Of a stretch of 64,000 nucleotides of DNA, positions 27,098 to 34,648 are shown one piece after another. Both the position numbers and the translations under genes were made by a program. Where the stretch lies: contig CAVRXD010000044.1 in the NCBI GenBank assembly GCA_963725065.1, forward strand, positions 1-64,000, in the 5' to 3' direction. The notes below the pieces were generated by a model. It was not told where the DNA came from and did not search any database. It worked only from the letters and a program-made list of their open reading frames with translations. This DNA comes from VAZQ01 sp963725065 (GTDB lineage Bacteria; Pseudomonadota; Alphaproteobacteria; Rhizobiales; Xanthobacteraceae). Positions within the stretch are counted from its first letter, which is position 1; each line of letters starts with the position of its first letter.

Positions 27098-28300
27098 ATG
27101 GCCGGACTTCTTGCCGGTACGCGGGTCCTCGATATGACCAACGTGCTTGCGGGCCCGTTCTGCTGCTATCAGCTGGCGCTGCTGGGCGCCGAGGTGATCA
27201 AGGTCGAGGTGCCCGGCTCCGGCGATCTGGCCCGGCAGTTGGGCGCGGATCCCGAGCTCAATCGCCGTGGCATGGGCGCATCCTTTCTCGCGCAGAACGC
27301 GGGAAAACGTTCGATCACCTTGAACCTGAAATCGCCCAAGGGCCGTGATGCCTTCGGCCGGCTGGTCGCCACCTCCGATGTCGTGGTGGAAAATTTCCGC
27401 CCCGGCGTGATGGCGCGGCTCGGGCTCGACTACGCCGCGCTCAAGGCGCGCAAGAACGACATCATCTACTGCGCGATCTCCGGCTTCGGCCAGGACGGAC
27501 CGCTCAAGTTCAACCCCGCCTACGATCAGATCATTCAGGGTCTGTGCGGGGTCATGAGCGTGACCGGCGACGCACAGTCGGCGCCGCTCCGGGTGGGGTA
27601 TCCGGTCGCCGACACGATGGGCGGCATTTCCGCCGCCTTCGCCATCGCCGCGGCACTGTTTCGGCGCGAGCGAAGCGGGGAGGGCGAGTTCATCGACGTC
27701 TCCATGCTGGAAGCTTCCCTGGTCGCCATGGGCTGGGCGGTCTCGAACTGGCTGATCGCCGGCGTGAAGCCGCAGCCCATGGGCAACGAGAACATGACAG
27801 CGAGCCCTTCCGGCACATTCCGGACCAGCGACGGTCTCCTGAACATCGCGGCCAACAAGCAGGAGCAATTCGAGACGCTATGCCGGCTGATCGGTCGCGA
27901 GGCGTTGATCGCCGATCCGCGTTTCGCCGGGCGCGAGGATCGCAAGCAACGGCGTTTCGAATTGAACGCCGAGATCGAACAGGCGCTGGCGGCGAGATCG
28001 GCGCGGGAATGGTCGGCGCATCTCAACGCGCATGGAGTGCCCGCGGGCGAGGTCCTCGACGTGCCCTCAGTGCTCGAACATCCGCAGATCGTCGAGCGCG
28101 GACTGCTCAAGACATTCGAATCCGTGCCGGAGGTCGACCGTCCCGTGCGGGTCGTGCGATCGGGGTTCCGGCTCGCGAGCGGCGATCCGGCGCCGGCGTC
28201 GCCGCCGCCGGTGCTCGGCGCCGACACTGAAGATCTCCTGGCCGAACTCGGGTTCTCGCAGCGCGACGTGGATGAGCTCGCGCGGGAAGGAGCGATATGA
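27098..28300 (+). CDS. CaiB/BaiF-family (class III) CoA-transferase
   Basis: This 400-residue cytoplasmic enzyme has the class III CoA-transferase hallmarks: GTRVLDMTNVLAGPFCCYQL at the N-terminus, VIKVEVPGSGDLAR, SITLNLKSPKGRDAFGRLV, the catalytic-Asp region VVENFRPGVMARLGLDYAAL and YDQIIQGLCGVMSVTGDAQS. It transfers CoA between acyl donors and a carboxylic acid. The stop overlaps the start of the citryl-CoA-lyase-like gene (ATGA at 28297). With the tricarboxylate transporter downstream, the likely acceptor is an imported di- or tricarboxylate. Donor and acceptor cannot be read from the sequence. Confidence 0.9.
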   Translation: MAGLLAGTRVLDMTNVLAGPFCCYQLALLGAEVIKVEVPGSGDLARQLGADPELNRRGMGASFLAQNAGKRSITLNLKSPKGRDAFGRLVATSDVVVENFRPGVMARLGLDYAALKARKNDIIYCAISGFGQDGPLKFNPAYDQIIQGLCGVMSVTGDAQSAPLRVGYPVADTMGGISAAFAIAAALFRRERSGEGEFIDVSMLEASLVAMGWAVSNWLIAGVKPQPMGNENMTASPSGTFRTSDGLLNIAANKQEQFETLCRLIGREALIADPRFAGREDRKQRRFELNAEIEQALAARSAREWSAHLNAHGVPAGEVLDVPSVLEHPQIVERGLLKTFESVPEVDRPVRVVRSGFRLASGDPAPASPPPVLGADTEDLLAELGFSQRDVDELAREGAI

Positions 28301-29139
28301 GCGATGTGTCCGCGAGCCGCGCGACCAAGACCCCTGAGGATTGGTGGTCGACGTCGATCATCGACATGAAGCCGGGAGCGATCCGCTATCGCGGCTACGC
28401 CATCGAGGAACTGATCGGCCGGATCGGCTTCGCCGACATGGTCTACCTCATGACGCGGGGCGAGCTCCCGCATCCCGATGCCGCCAAGCTGCTCGAAGCC
28501 GCCCTGGTGTCGGCGGTGGATCACGGCCCGCAGGCGCCTTCGATCGCCGCCGCGCGCATGGCGATCACCTGCGGGGTCGGCATCAACAATGCCATGGCCT
28601 CGGCCATCAACATGCTCGGCGACGTGCATGGCGGCGCCGGCGAGCAATGTGTCGCGCTTTACAATGCGATCGCGGCGCGGCTGGGCGACGGCGCGGTGAG
28701 CGACACGCAGATGGCGCAGGCCATTGCCGCCGAAATGACAGCGCTGGCGGCGCAAGGCGTCTCGCATATCCCCGGCTTCGGCCATCGCTTTCACCCGCGC
28801 GATCCCCGTGCGCCACGCCTGCTCGAGCTTGTCGATATCGCCGCGCGCAACGGCGCGGTGAGCGGCCGTTTCGCCGCCATCGCGCGCGCGCTCGAAGCGC
28901 GGCTTGCAACGGAGAAGGGACGACCCATTCCGATGAACATCGACGGCGCCACCGGCGTCGTGTTCGCGGAGCTCGGCTTTCCGCCGCCGCTCTGCCGGGG
29001 ACTGTTCGTCCTGTCGCGCTCGGTCGGGGCCCTGGCGCATGCTTTCGAGGAGATGCAGTCCGGCCAGCGCAGCAAAGGACCCATCCCGCGCCACCTCATT
29101 TGGACCTATACTGGTCCGGCGCCGCGAGAGCTGCCCTAG
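28297..29139 (+). CDS. Citryl-CoA lyase / citrate-synthase-like protein
   Basis: This 280-residue protein has the citrate synthase fold in short form: IRYRGYAIEELIGRIGFADM, the first active-site His in NMLGDVHGGAGEQCVALYNA, the second in GVSHIPGFGHRFHPRDPR, and an Asp-containing PMNIDGATGVVFAELGF. Full citrate synthases are about 370-430 residues; this length is typical of citryl-CoA lyases and related C-C lyases. It should cleave or condense a CoA ester such as citryl-CoA. It directly follows the CoA-transferase gene and precedes the TctCBA genes. Its stop TAG lies in a CTAG that begins a half copy of the palindromic repeat seen at 21512. Confidence 0.85.
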   Translation: MSDVSASRATKTPEDWWSTSIIDMKPGAIRYRGYAIEELIGRIGFADMVYLMTRGELPHPDAAKLLEAALVSAVDHGPQAPSIAAARMAITCGVGINNAMASAINMLGDVHGGAGEQCVALYNAIAARLGDGAVSDTQMAQAIAAEMTALAAQGVSHIPGFGHRFHPRDPRAPRLLELVDIAARNGAVSGRFAAIARALEARLATEKGRPIPMNIDGATGVVFAELGFPPPLCRGLFVLSRSVGALAHAFEEMQSGQRSKGPIPRHLIWTYTGPAPRELP

Positions 29140-29156
29140 CGTGGCGGTTCGGAAGT
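29136..29156 (+). repeat. Half copy of the CTAG palindromic repeat at a stop codon
   Basis: CTAGCGTGGCGGTTCGGAAGT (29136-29156) matches CTAGTGTGGCGGTTCAGAAGT at 21512-21532 with two differences. The CTAG includes the TAG stop of the citryl-CoA-lyase-like gene. The second arm is missing, so this is a decayed or partial copy. Confidence 0.6.
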
Positions 29157-29215
29157 AGAGCCAACCAAGGCGCCGCAGAAGCGCCGATCGAATATCGTGC
29201 TGGAAAGGAAATGCC

Positions 29216-30199
29216 ATGCTGACCCGACGTGATCTCCTGCGTGCTTCTGCATCCGTGCCGGCTGCTGCTCTGCCGCTGGCGCTCCTCTCCATCGGCGACG
29301 CGCGCGCGCAGGCGATCGACCTTCTCAAGATCTTCGTGCCGGCTGCGCCCGGCGGCGGCTGGGATCAGACCGCACGCACCATCGAGCAGGTTCTGCGCGC
29401 GACCGGCGCCGTGAAAGGGGTGCAGATCACCAATGTCGGCGGCGCGGGCGGTGCGGTCGGGCTGCCGCAATTCCTGAACCAGTGGAAGGGGCAGGGGAAC
29501 GCATTGATGGTCGGCGGCATGGTGATGGTGGGCGCCATCATCGCCAACAAGAGCCCGGTCAGGCTCGCGCAGGCGACGCCGATCGCCCGCCTCACCGGCG
29601 AGTTCCTGGCTCTGGTCGTGCCGGCGCAGTCGCCGTTCAAGAGCGCGAAGGACTTTGCCGCCGCGCTGAAAGCCGACCCCGCCAAGGTTCCCGTCGCCGG
29701 CGGTTCGGCCGGCGGCTCCGATCACATCCTCCTCGGCATGATCGCCAAGGCGCTCGGCGTCCCCCCGACCAAGGTCAGCTATGTCGCCTTCGCCGGCGGC
29801 GGGCCGGCGACCGCGGCGCTGCTCGGCAACCAGGTCGCGGCCGGCATCTCGGGCTTCGGTGAATTCGCCGAGCAGGTGAAGGCCGGCAAGCTGCGGATCA
29901 TCGCCGTGTCGGCGGACAAGCGCCAGGAGGGGATCGACGCGCCGACCCTGAAGGAGGAAGGCATCGACGTGGAGCTGTTCAACTGGCGCGGCGTGTTCGC
30001 ACCCCCCGGCGTGAATGACACGCAGCGCAAGGCGATGATCGCATTGATGGAGAAGATGACGGCGACGCCGCAATGGGCCGAGGCCTGCAAGACGCGCGAC
30101 TGGACCCCGATCGCGCTGTTCGGCGACGAGTACAAGGCCTTTCTGGAAACGGAGACGGCGCGGATCGAAAGCATCCTCAAGGAACTCGGGCTCGCCTGA
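29216..30199 (+). CDS. tctC: Tripartite tricarboxylate transporter receptor TctC
   Basis: This 327-residue periplasmic receptor has a Tat-like or Sec signal (TRRDLLRASASVPAAALPLA, cleavage near ARA-Q). The mature domain shows the family loop FVPAAPGGGWDQTARTIEQV, NVGGAGGAVGLPQFLNQWKG and GGSAGGSDHILLGMIAKALG, then SYVAFAGGGPATAALLGNQV. Unlike the other Bug proteins in this window it is followed at once by tctB (1-nt gap) and tctA, making a complete secondary transporter. Its operon with a CoA-transferase and a citryl-CoA-lyase-like enzyme suggests a citrate-like ligand. Confidence 0.92.
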   Translation: MLTRRDLLRASASVPAAALPLALLSIGDARAQAIDLLKIFVPAAPGGGWDQTARTIEQVLRATGAVKGVQITNVGGAGGAVGLPQFLNQWKGQGNALMVGGMVMVGAIIANKSPVRLAQATPIARLTGEFLALVVPAQSPFKSAKDFAAALKADPAKVPVAGGSAGGSDHILLGMIAKALGVPPTKVSYVAFAGGGPATAALLGNQVAAGISGFGEFAEQVKAGKLRIIAVSADKRQEGIDAPTLKEEGIDVELFNWRGVFAPPGVNDTQRKAMIALMEKMTATPQWAEACKTRDWTPIALFGDEYKAFLETETARIESILKELGLA

Positions 30200-30200
30200 C

Positions 30201-30734
30201 ATGGCCAGCGGGGGCGCGCAGGAGCATCAGGCCGCGCGGGTGCGGCCGGCGATCGGCGAAACCATCATCGGCGTCGGCGTGCTGGCGCTCGCCATCGTCA
30301 TGGCCTGGCAGGCGTTGTCGATGCCGGTATCGCCGATCTACGCCCAGGTGGGTCCCACCATCGTCCCGATCATCACCGCGCTCGCGCTCGGCATGCTCGG
30401 CATCCTGCTGCTGGTCGATGCCGTGCAGGGCGGTTGGCAACCCGCGGAAGAGAAGGAGGTCACGCCGGATCGAGCGGCACTGCTCTGGATCGTCGCCGGG
30501 CTCGTCCTCAACGTTCTTCTGATCACCTCCGCCGGGTTCACCATCGCATCGGTGATCCTGTTCGTATGCGTGGCGCGCGGTTTCGGCTCCAGGGCGATCG
30601 TGCGTGATGCCTTGATCGGGGCAGCCTTCGCCCTCGTTGCCTATATCGGCTTCGCCAAGACGCTCGGCATCAATATCGGATCCGGACTGGTCGAGAACGC
30701 GATCGAACGGGTGATAGGTCCCGAGGGCGGCTGA
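30201..30734 (+). CDS. tctB: Tripartite tricarboxylate transporter small membrane subunit TctB
   Basis: This 177-residue inner-membrane protein has about four hydrophobic segments (GVGVLALAIVMAWQALSM, VPIITALALGMLGILLLV, LLWIVAGLVLNVLLITSAG, ALIGAAFALVAYIGFAKTLG) and the TctB-family pattern with a charged N-terminus. It lies between tctC and tctA with single-nucleotide gaps, so the three are translated together. TctB is the small permease subunit needed with TctA. Confidence 0.9.
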   Translation: MASGGAQEHQAARVRPAIGETIIGVGVLALAIVMAWQALSMPVSPIYAQVGPTIVPIITALALGMLGILLLVDAVQGGWQPAEEKEVTPDRAALLWIVAGLVLNVLLITSAGFTIASVILFVCVARGFGSRAIVRDALIGAAFALVAYIGFAKTLGINIGSGLVENAIERVIGPEGG

Positions 30735-30735
30735 C

Positions 30736-32247
30736 ATGGAAGCCTTCTCGCAACTCCTCAACGGCTTTGCGGTCGCGCTCACGCCGATCAATCTGATGTG
30801 GTGCCTCGTGGGCACCACGCTCGGAACCGCGATCGGCGTCCTCCCCGGGCTGGGCCCGGCGCTCACGATCGCGCTGCTCCTGCCGATCACGTTCAAGGTC
30901 GAACCGACCGCGGCCTTCATTCTGTTCGCCGGCATCTATTACGGCGCCATGTATGGCGGCTCGACCACCTCGATCCTGCTCAACACTCCGGGCGAAAGCG
31001 CCACCATCGTCACGGCGCTCGAGGGCAACAAGATGGCCCGCAACGGCCGCGCCGGCGCGGCGCTCGCGACCGCCGCCATCGGCTCGTTCGTCGCCGGGAC
31101 GATCGGCACCCTCGGCATCACGTTCCTCGCGCCCATCGTGGTGGAGTGGGCGCTCAAATTTGGGCCGGCCGATTATTTCTCCCTGATGGTGCTCGCGTTC
31201 GTGACCGTGTCGGCGGTGCTCGGCTCCTCCGCGGTCCGAGGACTGGCGGCGCTGTTCTTCGGCATCTGGCTCGGCTTGATCGGCGTCGACCTGCAGACCG
31301 GCCAGGCGCGCTTCACCTTCGGCCTTCCGGAGCTGCTCGACGGCATCAATGTCATCGTGGTGGCGGTCGGCCTGTTCGCGGTGGGCGAGACGCTCTACGT
31401 CGCCTCGCGCTACCGGCTGGGCAAGGACGAGATCATTCCGCTCTCCGGCTCGCTCTGGATGACGGCTGCGGAATGGAAGCGGTCGTGGAAGCCGTGGCTG
31501 CGCGGCACCGCCATCGGCTTCCCGATCGGCGCCATGCCCGCGGGCGGCGCCGAGATCCCGACCTTCCTCAGCTACTACATCGAGAAGAAGCTCACCTCCA
31601 CGCCGCAGGAGTTCGGCAAGGGCGCGATCGAAGGCGTCGCCGGTCCGGAAGCCGCCAACAATGCCTCGGCCGCCGGCGTGCTGGTGCCGATGCTCACATT
31701 GGGCCTGCCGACCTCGGCGACCGCCGCCATCATGCTCTCGGCGTTCCAGAGCTACGGCATCAATCCGGGGCCGCTGCTGCTGGAGTCGCAGCCGCAACTG
31801 GTCTGGGGCCTGATCGCCTCGCTGTTCATCGGCAACGTCATGCTGCTGGTGCTCAACCTGCCGCTGATCGCGGTCTGGGTGAAGCTGCTGCAAATTCCAG
31901 CGCCGATCCTTTACGCCGGCATTCTCGTGTTCGCGACCATCGGCACCTATGGCATCACCCAGTCTCCGGTCGACCTGATCCTGCTCTATCTCATCGGCGG
32001 GATCGGATACCTCATGCGCCGCTACGACTTCCCCGCCGCTCCCGTCATCATCGGAATGATCCTGGGACCGCTGGCGGAGCAGAACTTCCGCCAGGCCATG
32101 ACGATTTCCGCCGGGGATTGGACCGTGTTCTTCACGCGGCCGCTGTCGGCGACCATCCTGGCGCTGGCGGCGCTCGCACTGTTCGGCCCCAAGCTCTACG
32201 CGCTCGCGGTGCGGCCGAAGCCGGATCACGTGCCCGGCGATGCGTGA
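30736..32247 (+). CDS. tctA: Tripartite tricarboxylate transporter large permease TctA
   Basis: This 503-residue inner-membrane protein has about 11-12 membrane segments. It contains the TctA signatures IGVLPGLGPALTIALLLPIT, YYGAMYGGSTTSILLNTPGE, MPAGGAEIPTFLSYYIEKKL and its mirrored motif PMLTLGLPTSATAAIMLSAF. The two Gly/Pro-rich motifs are expected to line the substrate site. It completes the transporter with TctC and TctB and ends the operon. Transport should be driven by the membrane potential or protons. Confidence 0.93.
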   Translation: MEAFSQLLNGFAVALTPINLMWCLVGTTLGTAIGVLPGLGPALTIALLLPITFKVEPTAAFILFAGIYYGAMYGGSTTSILLNTPGESATIVTALEGNKMARNGRAGAALATAAIGSFVAGTIGTLGITFLAPIVVEWALKFGPADYFSLMVLAFVTVSAVLGSSAVRGLAALFFGIWLGLIGVDLQTGQARFTFGLPELLDGINVIVVAVGLFAVGETLYVASRYRLGKDEIIPLSGSLWMTAAEWKRSWKPWLRGTAIGFPIGAMPAGGAEIPTFLSYYIEKKLTSTPQEFGKGAIEGVAGPEAANNASAAGVLVPMLTLGLPTSATAAIMLSAFQSYGINPGPLLLESQPQLVWGLIASLFIGNVMLLVLNLPLIAVWVKLLQIPAPILYAGILVFATIGTYGITQSPVDLILLYLIGGIGYLMRRYDFPAAPVIIGMILGPLAEQNFRQAMTISAGDWTVFFTRPLSATILALAALALFGPKLYALAVRPKPDHVPGDA

Positions 32248-32300
32248 GCCGGGCAGCCATCGCGTTTCGTCGATGTGAGGCTTGCGGTTGCGGACCGCGT

Positions 32301-32580
32301 TCAGGCGGCGCGGGCGAGCGCCGGCGGCGCATCATCCGTGGCGCGATCGCTTGCGGCCGGCTTTCGGCTCATGTCGAGCTCGAGAATTCCCGGGTACCAT
32401 GATGACGGCCTGCGGGCGCTTGCCGTTTTCGAACATCGCAAATTTCACGGCCTCCGCCCGATCCACGAACAGGCCTCCGCGGAGGCCGTTTTGATCCTGA
32501 ACCACCCAGTTGCCTCGGCTGTTCCTGCCGACCAGGAACAGCGAGGATCTCGAGCAACTCGGCGAGGGAGGTTTGTCCAT
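32301..32580 (-). CDS. Small conserved hypothetical protein, frameshifted near its 3' end
   Basis: The protein core reads SSLFLVGRNSRGNWVVQDQN, GLRGGLFVDRAEAVKFAMFE and NGKRPQAVIMVPG, a small family I associate with Rhizobiales (function unknown). AAAGGAGACGTGTC precedes the ATG at 32580. After VPG the frame is lost; removing one base from the GGG at 32389-32391 (minus strand) gives ILELDMSRKPAASDRAT and a stop at 32301-32303, with total length 3n+1. The string around the lesion happens to contain several restriction sites in a row. Confidence 0.6.
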
Positions 32581-32613
32581 GACACGTCTCCTTTGTTTGG
32601 ACTTGGGAATGCC

Positions 32614-32806
32614 TCAGCGCACGATCGGAAGATCGTCGTCGTTTTTCGATACGAGGCGATATCGGTTGTGAAAGAGTTCCGCCTCGAGCTTGCGCCTGAT
32701 CTCGCGCACGTCCGCGAATCACATCCCGCAGACGTGAGACGAGACCGAGAGCCCTCGCAACGGTCCGACTTGCCAGACGCCAACATTCATCAGCGAACGC
32801 GATCAT
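32614..32806 (-). CDS. Small hypothetical protein with a probable +1 frameshift
   Basis: A good ribosome-binding site (CCAGGAGCACGCAG) precedes the ATG at 32806. The first frame gives MIAFADECWRLASRTVARAL and GLVSRLRDVI. The C-terminal part in the next frame reads FADVREIRRKLEAELFHNRY and RLVSKNDDDLPIVR, then stop, a C-terminus I recognise from small alphaproteobacterial proteins. The two parts join only if one base is removed near 32700-32715, and the length is 3n+1. The gene is about 64 codons and its function is unknown. Confidence 0.5.
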
Positions 32807-33033
32807 CTGCGTGCTCCTGGAATGCGAGGGGCGCGCCGGCGCTCGGTCGATAAATGTCCGGTTTGCGGCGCGCCCCTCGCGGTGCCCCCGCCCCGTGTCG
32901 GAAAGAGCGTCGTCGATGTGCAATCGCGCTCGCTCCTGCTCGCTGCCTTGCGGCTTGCGTGCATCAGCCGGCGGCACAGGTCGAGCTCGCGCTGGACCCT
33001 GCGCAGTTGCCACGCCGGAATTGCGGTGGGCAT
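32803..33033 (-). CDS. Possible small hypothetical protein
   Basis: A 76-residue frame starts MPTAIPAWQLRRVQRELDLC, with an amphipathic, Leu/Arg-rich helix, and ends in a basic, Pro/Arg-rich tail. Its stop overlaps the next start by ATGA. There is no clear ribosome-binding site and I recognise no family, so it may be a chance open frame in GC-rich DNA. Apart from this, 32807-33213 holds nothing I can support. Confidence 0.25.
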   Translation of the reverse strand: MPTAIPAWQLRRVQRELDLCRRLMHASRKAASRSERDCTSTTLFPTRGGGTARGAPQTGHLSTERRRAPRIPGARR

Positions 33034-33213
33034 CCTTGTCGTCGGCGCGATCAACGGCCGGGCGTGGAGGACTGGAGCGATCATCGAAGTCTCGCTTGTC
33101 GATGCTCTCGTTCGATGCGGTCAATGTGCTTATCGGCGTGTATGAATTCGAGAGCGAGCGGCGCGCGATGTCATAAGCGCCGCATAGGAATCGCTGGGAT
33201 GCCGGAAGCTCGG

Positions 33214-33486
33214 TCAGGACAGCGTGGAGGCAAGACGAGCGATGACGGCGTAAGCCACCGCCTCGTCCCAGTGCGTCAATACGTGACCAAACATCTCTTC
33301 CCGGCGCATTGCGCCCGCGATCGCACAGAAAAGTGCCGCCATCGCAAGTAGCGCGGCGAACGCCGGTCCGAAGCCGCGCGTGCTCAGGGACGCGAATATG
33401 GTCAGAACGATTAGCCGGAACGCGAAACGGAAAAGCACGTGCCGCGAGTCGACTTCATGCGCAAAGGTGGGCTTCGGCTGTCGCAT
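33214..33486 (-). CDS. Small hypothetical membrane protein
   Basis: About 90 residues with two hydrophobic segments, VLFRFAFRLIVLTIFASLS and GPAFAALLAMAALFCAIAGA, followed by a polar C-terminus (RREEMFGHVLTHWDEAVAYA). The pattern of two membrane helices and a HWDE-containing tail recalls small proteins of Bradyrhizobium-type genomes with unknown function. The start at 33486 is tentative; the frame opens as far as 33552 and would then overlap the next gene's 3' end. Confidence 0.5.
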   Translation of the reverse strand: MRQPKPTFAHEVDSRHVLFRFAFRLIVLTIFASLSTRGFGPAFAALLAMAALFCAIAGAMRREEMFGHVLTHWDEAVAYAVIARLASTLS

Positions 33487-33530
33487 GGCTGGAGCGCTCA
33501 CATTTACGTCCCGATCCGCCGGCTCATGGA

Positions 33531-33995
33531 TCAGGCAAAATTGTCGCAACACATGGTGTAGCCGGCGCCGACGTTGACTGGCGGCACCGCGGTCGCACCG
33601 CCCTCACGCCCCGTGGGGTCACGACGGGCGCGCAGGAGCGCAATCAGAACTGCCAGCGGAAGGGTTTCGTGGCTGCCCTCCGCGACCTCATCGAGCTCAA
33701 TCGGCAACTGCGGTTGGCTCGAGAGCGAGCAATGCCACTCGCCATCCTCGTACAGGACCCGACGAAGCTTCCATTGCGGCAGTTCGAGCGCGATCAAGGC
33801 GAGTACGGCGTCGACGCAGGCGCCGGCTTCGATCAGCCGACTGATCCCGCGTGTTGCCGCCTGTTCATGCGGAGCGAAGCACCCGCACGCTTGCGCCATC
33901 ACCTCGGACATGAGTTCCGGCGTCAGGCCCTGCGCGCGACGAAGCTCCGCTTCCAGCTTGCCGAGGTACTGCCCATGTTTCGGATCGAACAACAT
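33531..33995 (-). CDS. Conserved hypothetical protein
   Basis: This 154-residue soluble protein has no recognised domain. The N-terminal half is helical (ELMSEVMAQACGCFAPHEQA, RGISRLIEAGACVDAVLALI). The centre reads ALELPQWKLRRVLYEDGEWH, and the C-terminal half ELDEVAEGSHETLPLAVLIA is acidic then hydrophobic. The WKLRRVLYEDGEWHC string is well formed and suggests a real coding gene. It points away from the kdp operon. The function is unknown. Confidence 0.6.
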   Translation of the reverse strand: MLFDPKHGQYLGKLEAELRRAQGLTPELMSEVMAQACGCFAPHEQAATRGISRLIEAGACVDAVLALIALELPQWKLRRVLYEDGEWHCSLSSQPQLPIELDEVAEGSHETLPLAVLIALLRARRDPTGREGGATAVPPVNVGAGYTMCCDNFA

Positions 33996-34450
33996 GACAC
34001 GGCTCTATGGTCTCGGTGCGCCCCGCAATAAGGATGGGCAAGGAGCCATAAAGAAGCGAGACGGAAGACGTGCCGGCGGCATAGGGATTTCATAAGCGCC
34101 CGGACAGACCGTCGATGGGCCCCGTTCATGGCCATCGGTCGCGGAAACTGGGTTGCGCCCTCCGTTTTTGCGCGGGGGAGCTTGGCGCCGCCCGCGCCGG
34201 AGCGCATCTATATGAGATTCCTATAACGTTGATCTTGGGCCCCCATCGAAAACCTATGCCGCAAATGGCATGTCTTCGCGGCAATACCGCAACAGACAGG
34301 GCGGAACCTCAGCGGCAAAGTCGGGACAGTCACTTTTCGCATTCTTGATTTGCCGTGCCGTGCCGTGCTGTCGCGTGCGCGAGCGACGGGTATCGGGCGC
34401 GCATCGCACCACACCGACTCGCACGGCGCTAGTCGCCCAGGAGCATCAAA
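33996..34450. other. Intergenic region upstream of the kdp operon
   Basis: About 455 nt lie between the divergent hypothetical gene and the first small kdp ORF. It must contain the kdp promoter and KdpE site, but no consensus is certain; a TATAAC box is at 34222-34227 without a good -35. A short tandem repeat TGCCG x3 plus one variant occurs at 34351-34370. No larger gene is seen. Confidence 0.4.
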
Positions 34451-34534
34451 ATGCTGGACCTCGTCATGCTGGCCGTCGCGCTCGGCTTCTTCGCGCTTTC
34501 GGTCGGCTACACCATCGCCTGTGACCGGCTCTGA
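34451..34534 (+). CDS. 27-residue membrane peptide at the head of the kdp operon
   Basis: The ORF encodes MLDLVMLAVALGFFALSVGY plus TIACDRL, a single membrane helix with a short polar C-terminus. AGGAGCATCAAA precedes the ATG. It ends 10 nt before kdpF and shares its ribosome-binding region (GAGGAGGCCTTC). A similar short peptide ending in CDRL is, from memory, often present before kdpF in Bradyrhizobium relatives. It may be an accessory subunit of the KdpFABC complex or a leader peptide. It is below normal gene-calling size. Confidence 0.6.
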   Translation: MLDLVMLAVALGFFALSVGYTIACDRL

Positions 34535-34544
34535 GGAGGCCTTC

Positions 34545-34634
34545 ATGCTTTTCGACTATTCGCTCGCAGCCCTCGTCACCCTGGGGCTCATGATCTACCT
34601 CACCTACGCTCTGCTGCGGCCCGAGCGGTTCTGA
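34545..34634 (+). CDS. kdpF: Potassium-transporting ATPase small subunit KdpF
   Basis: This 29-residue single-helix peptide (MLFDYSLAALVTLGLMIYLT, then YALLRPERF) has the typical KdpF C-terminal LLRPERF. GAGGAGGCC is its ribosome-binding site. KdpF stabilises the KdpABC complex. It lies 14 nt before kdpA. Confidence 0.88.
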   Translation: MLFDYSLAALVTLGLMIYLTYALLRPERF

Positions 34635-34648
34635 AGAGGTCAACCACC

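Noticed and set aside
32376..32398. Run of SacI, XhoI, EcoRI, SmaI and KpnI sites resembling a cloning polylinker
   Set aside because: The string encodes, after correcting one base, the conserved VPGILELD end of a small natural protein, and both flanks continue that gene. Vector contamination is not needed to explain it, although the extra base makes it look like a linker.
32822..33145. Plus-strand frame with CPVCGAPL and CGQC pairs (possible zinc ribbon)
   Set aside because: The two pairs are about 90 residues apart with a low-complexity Arg/Ser region between, there is no ribosome-binding site, and the minus strand carries the better-supported small genes here.
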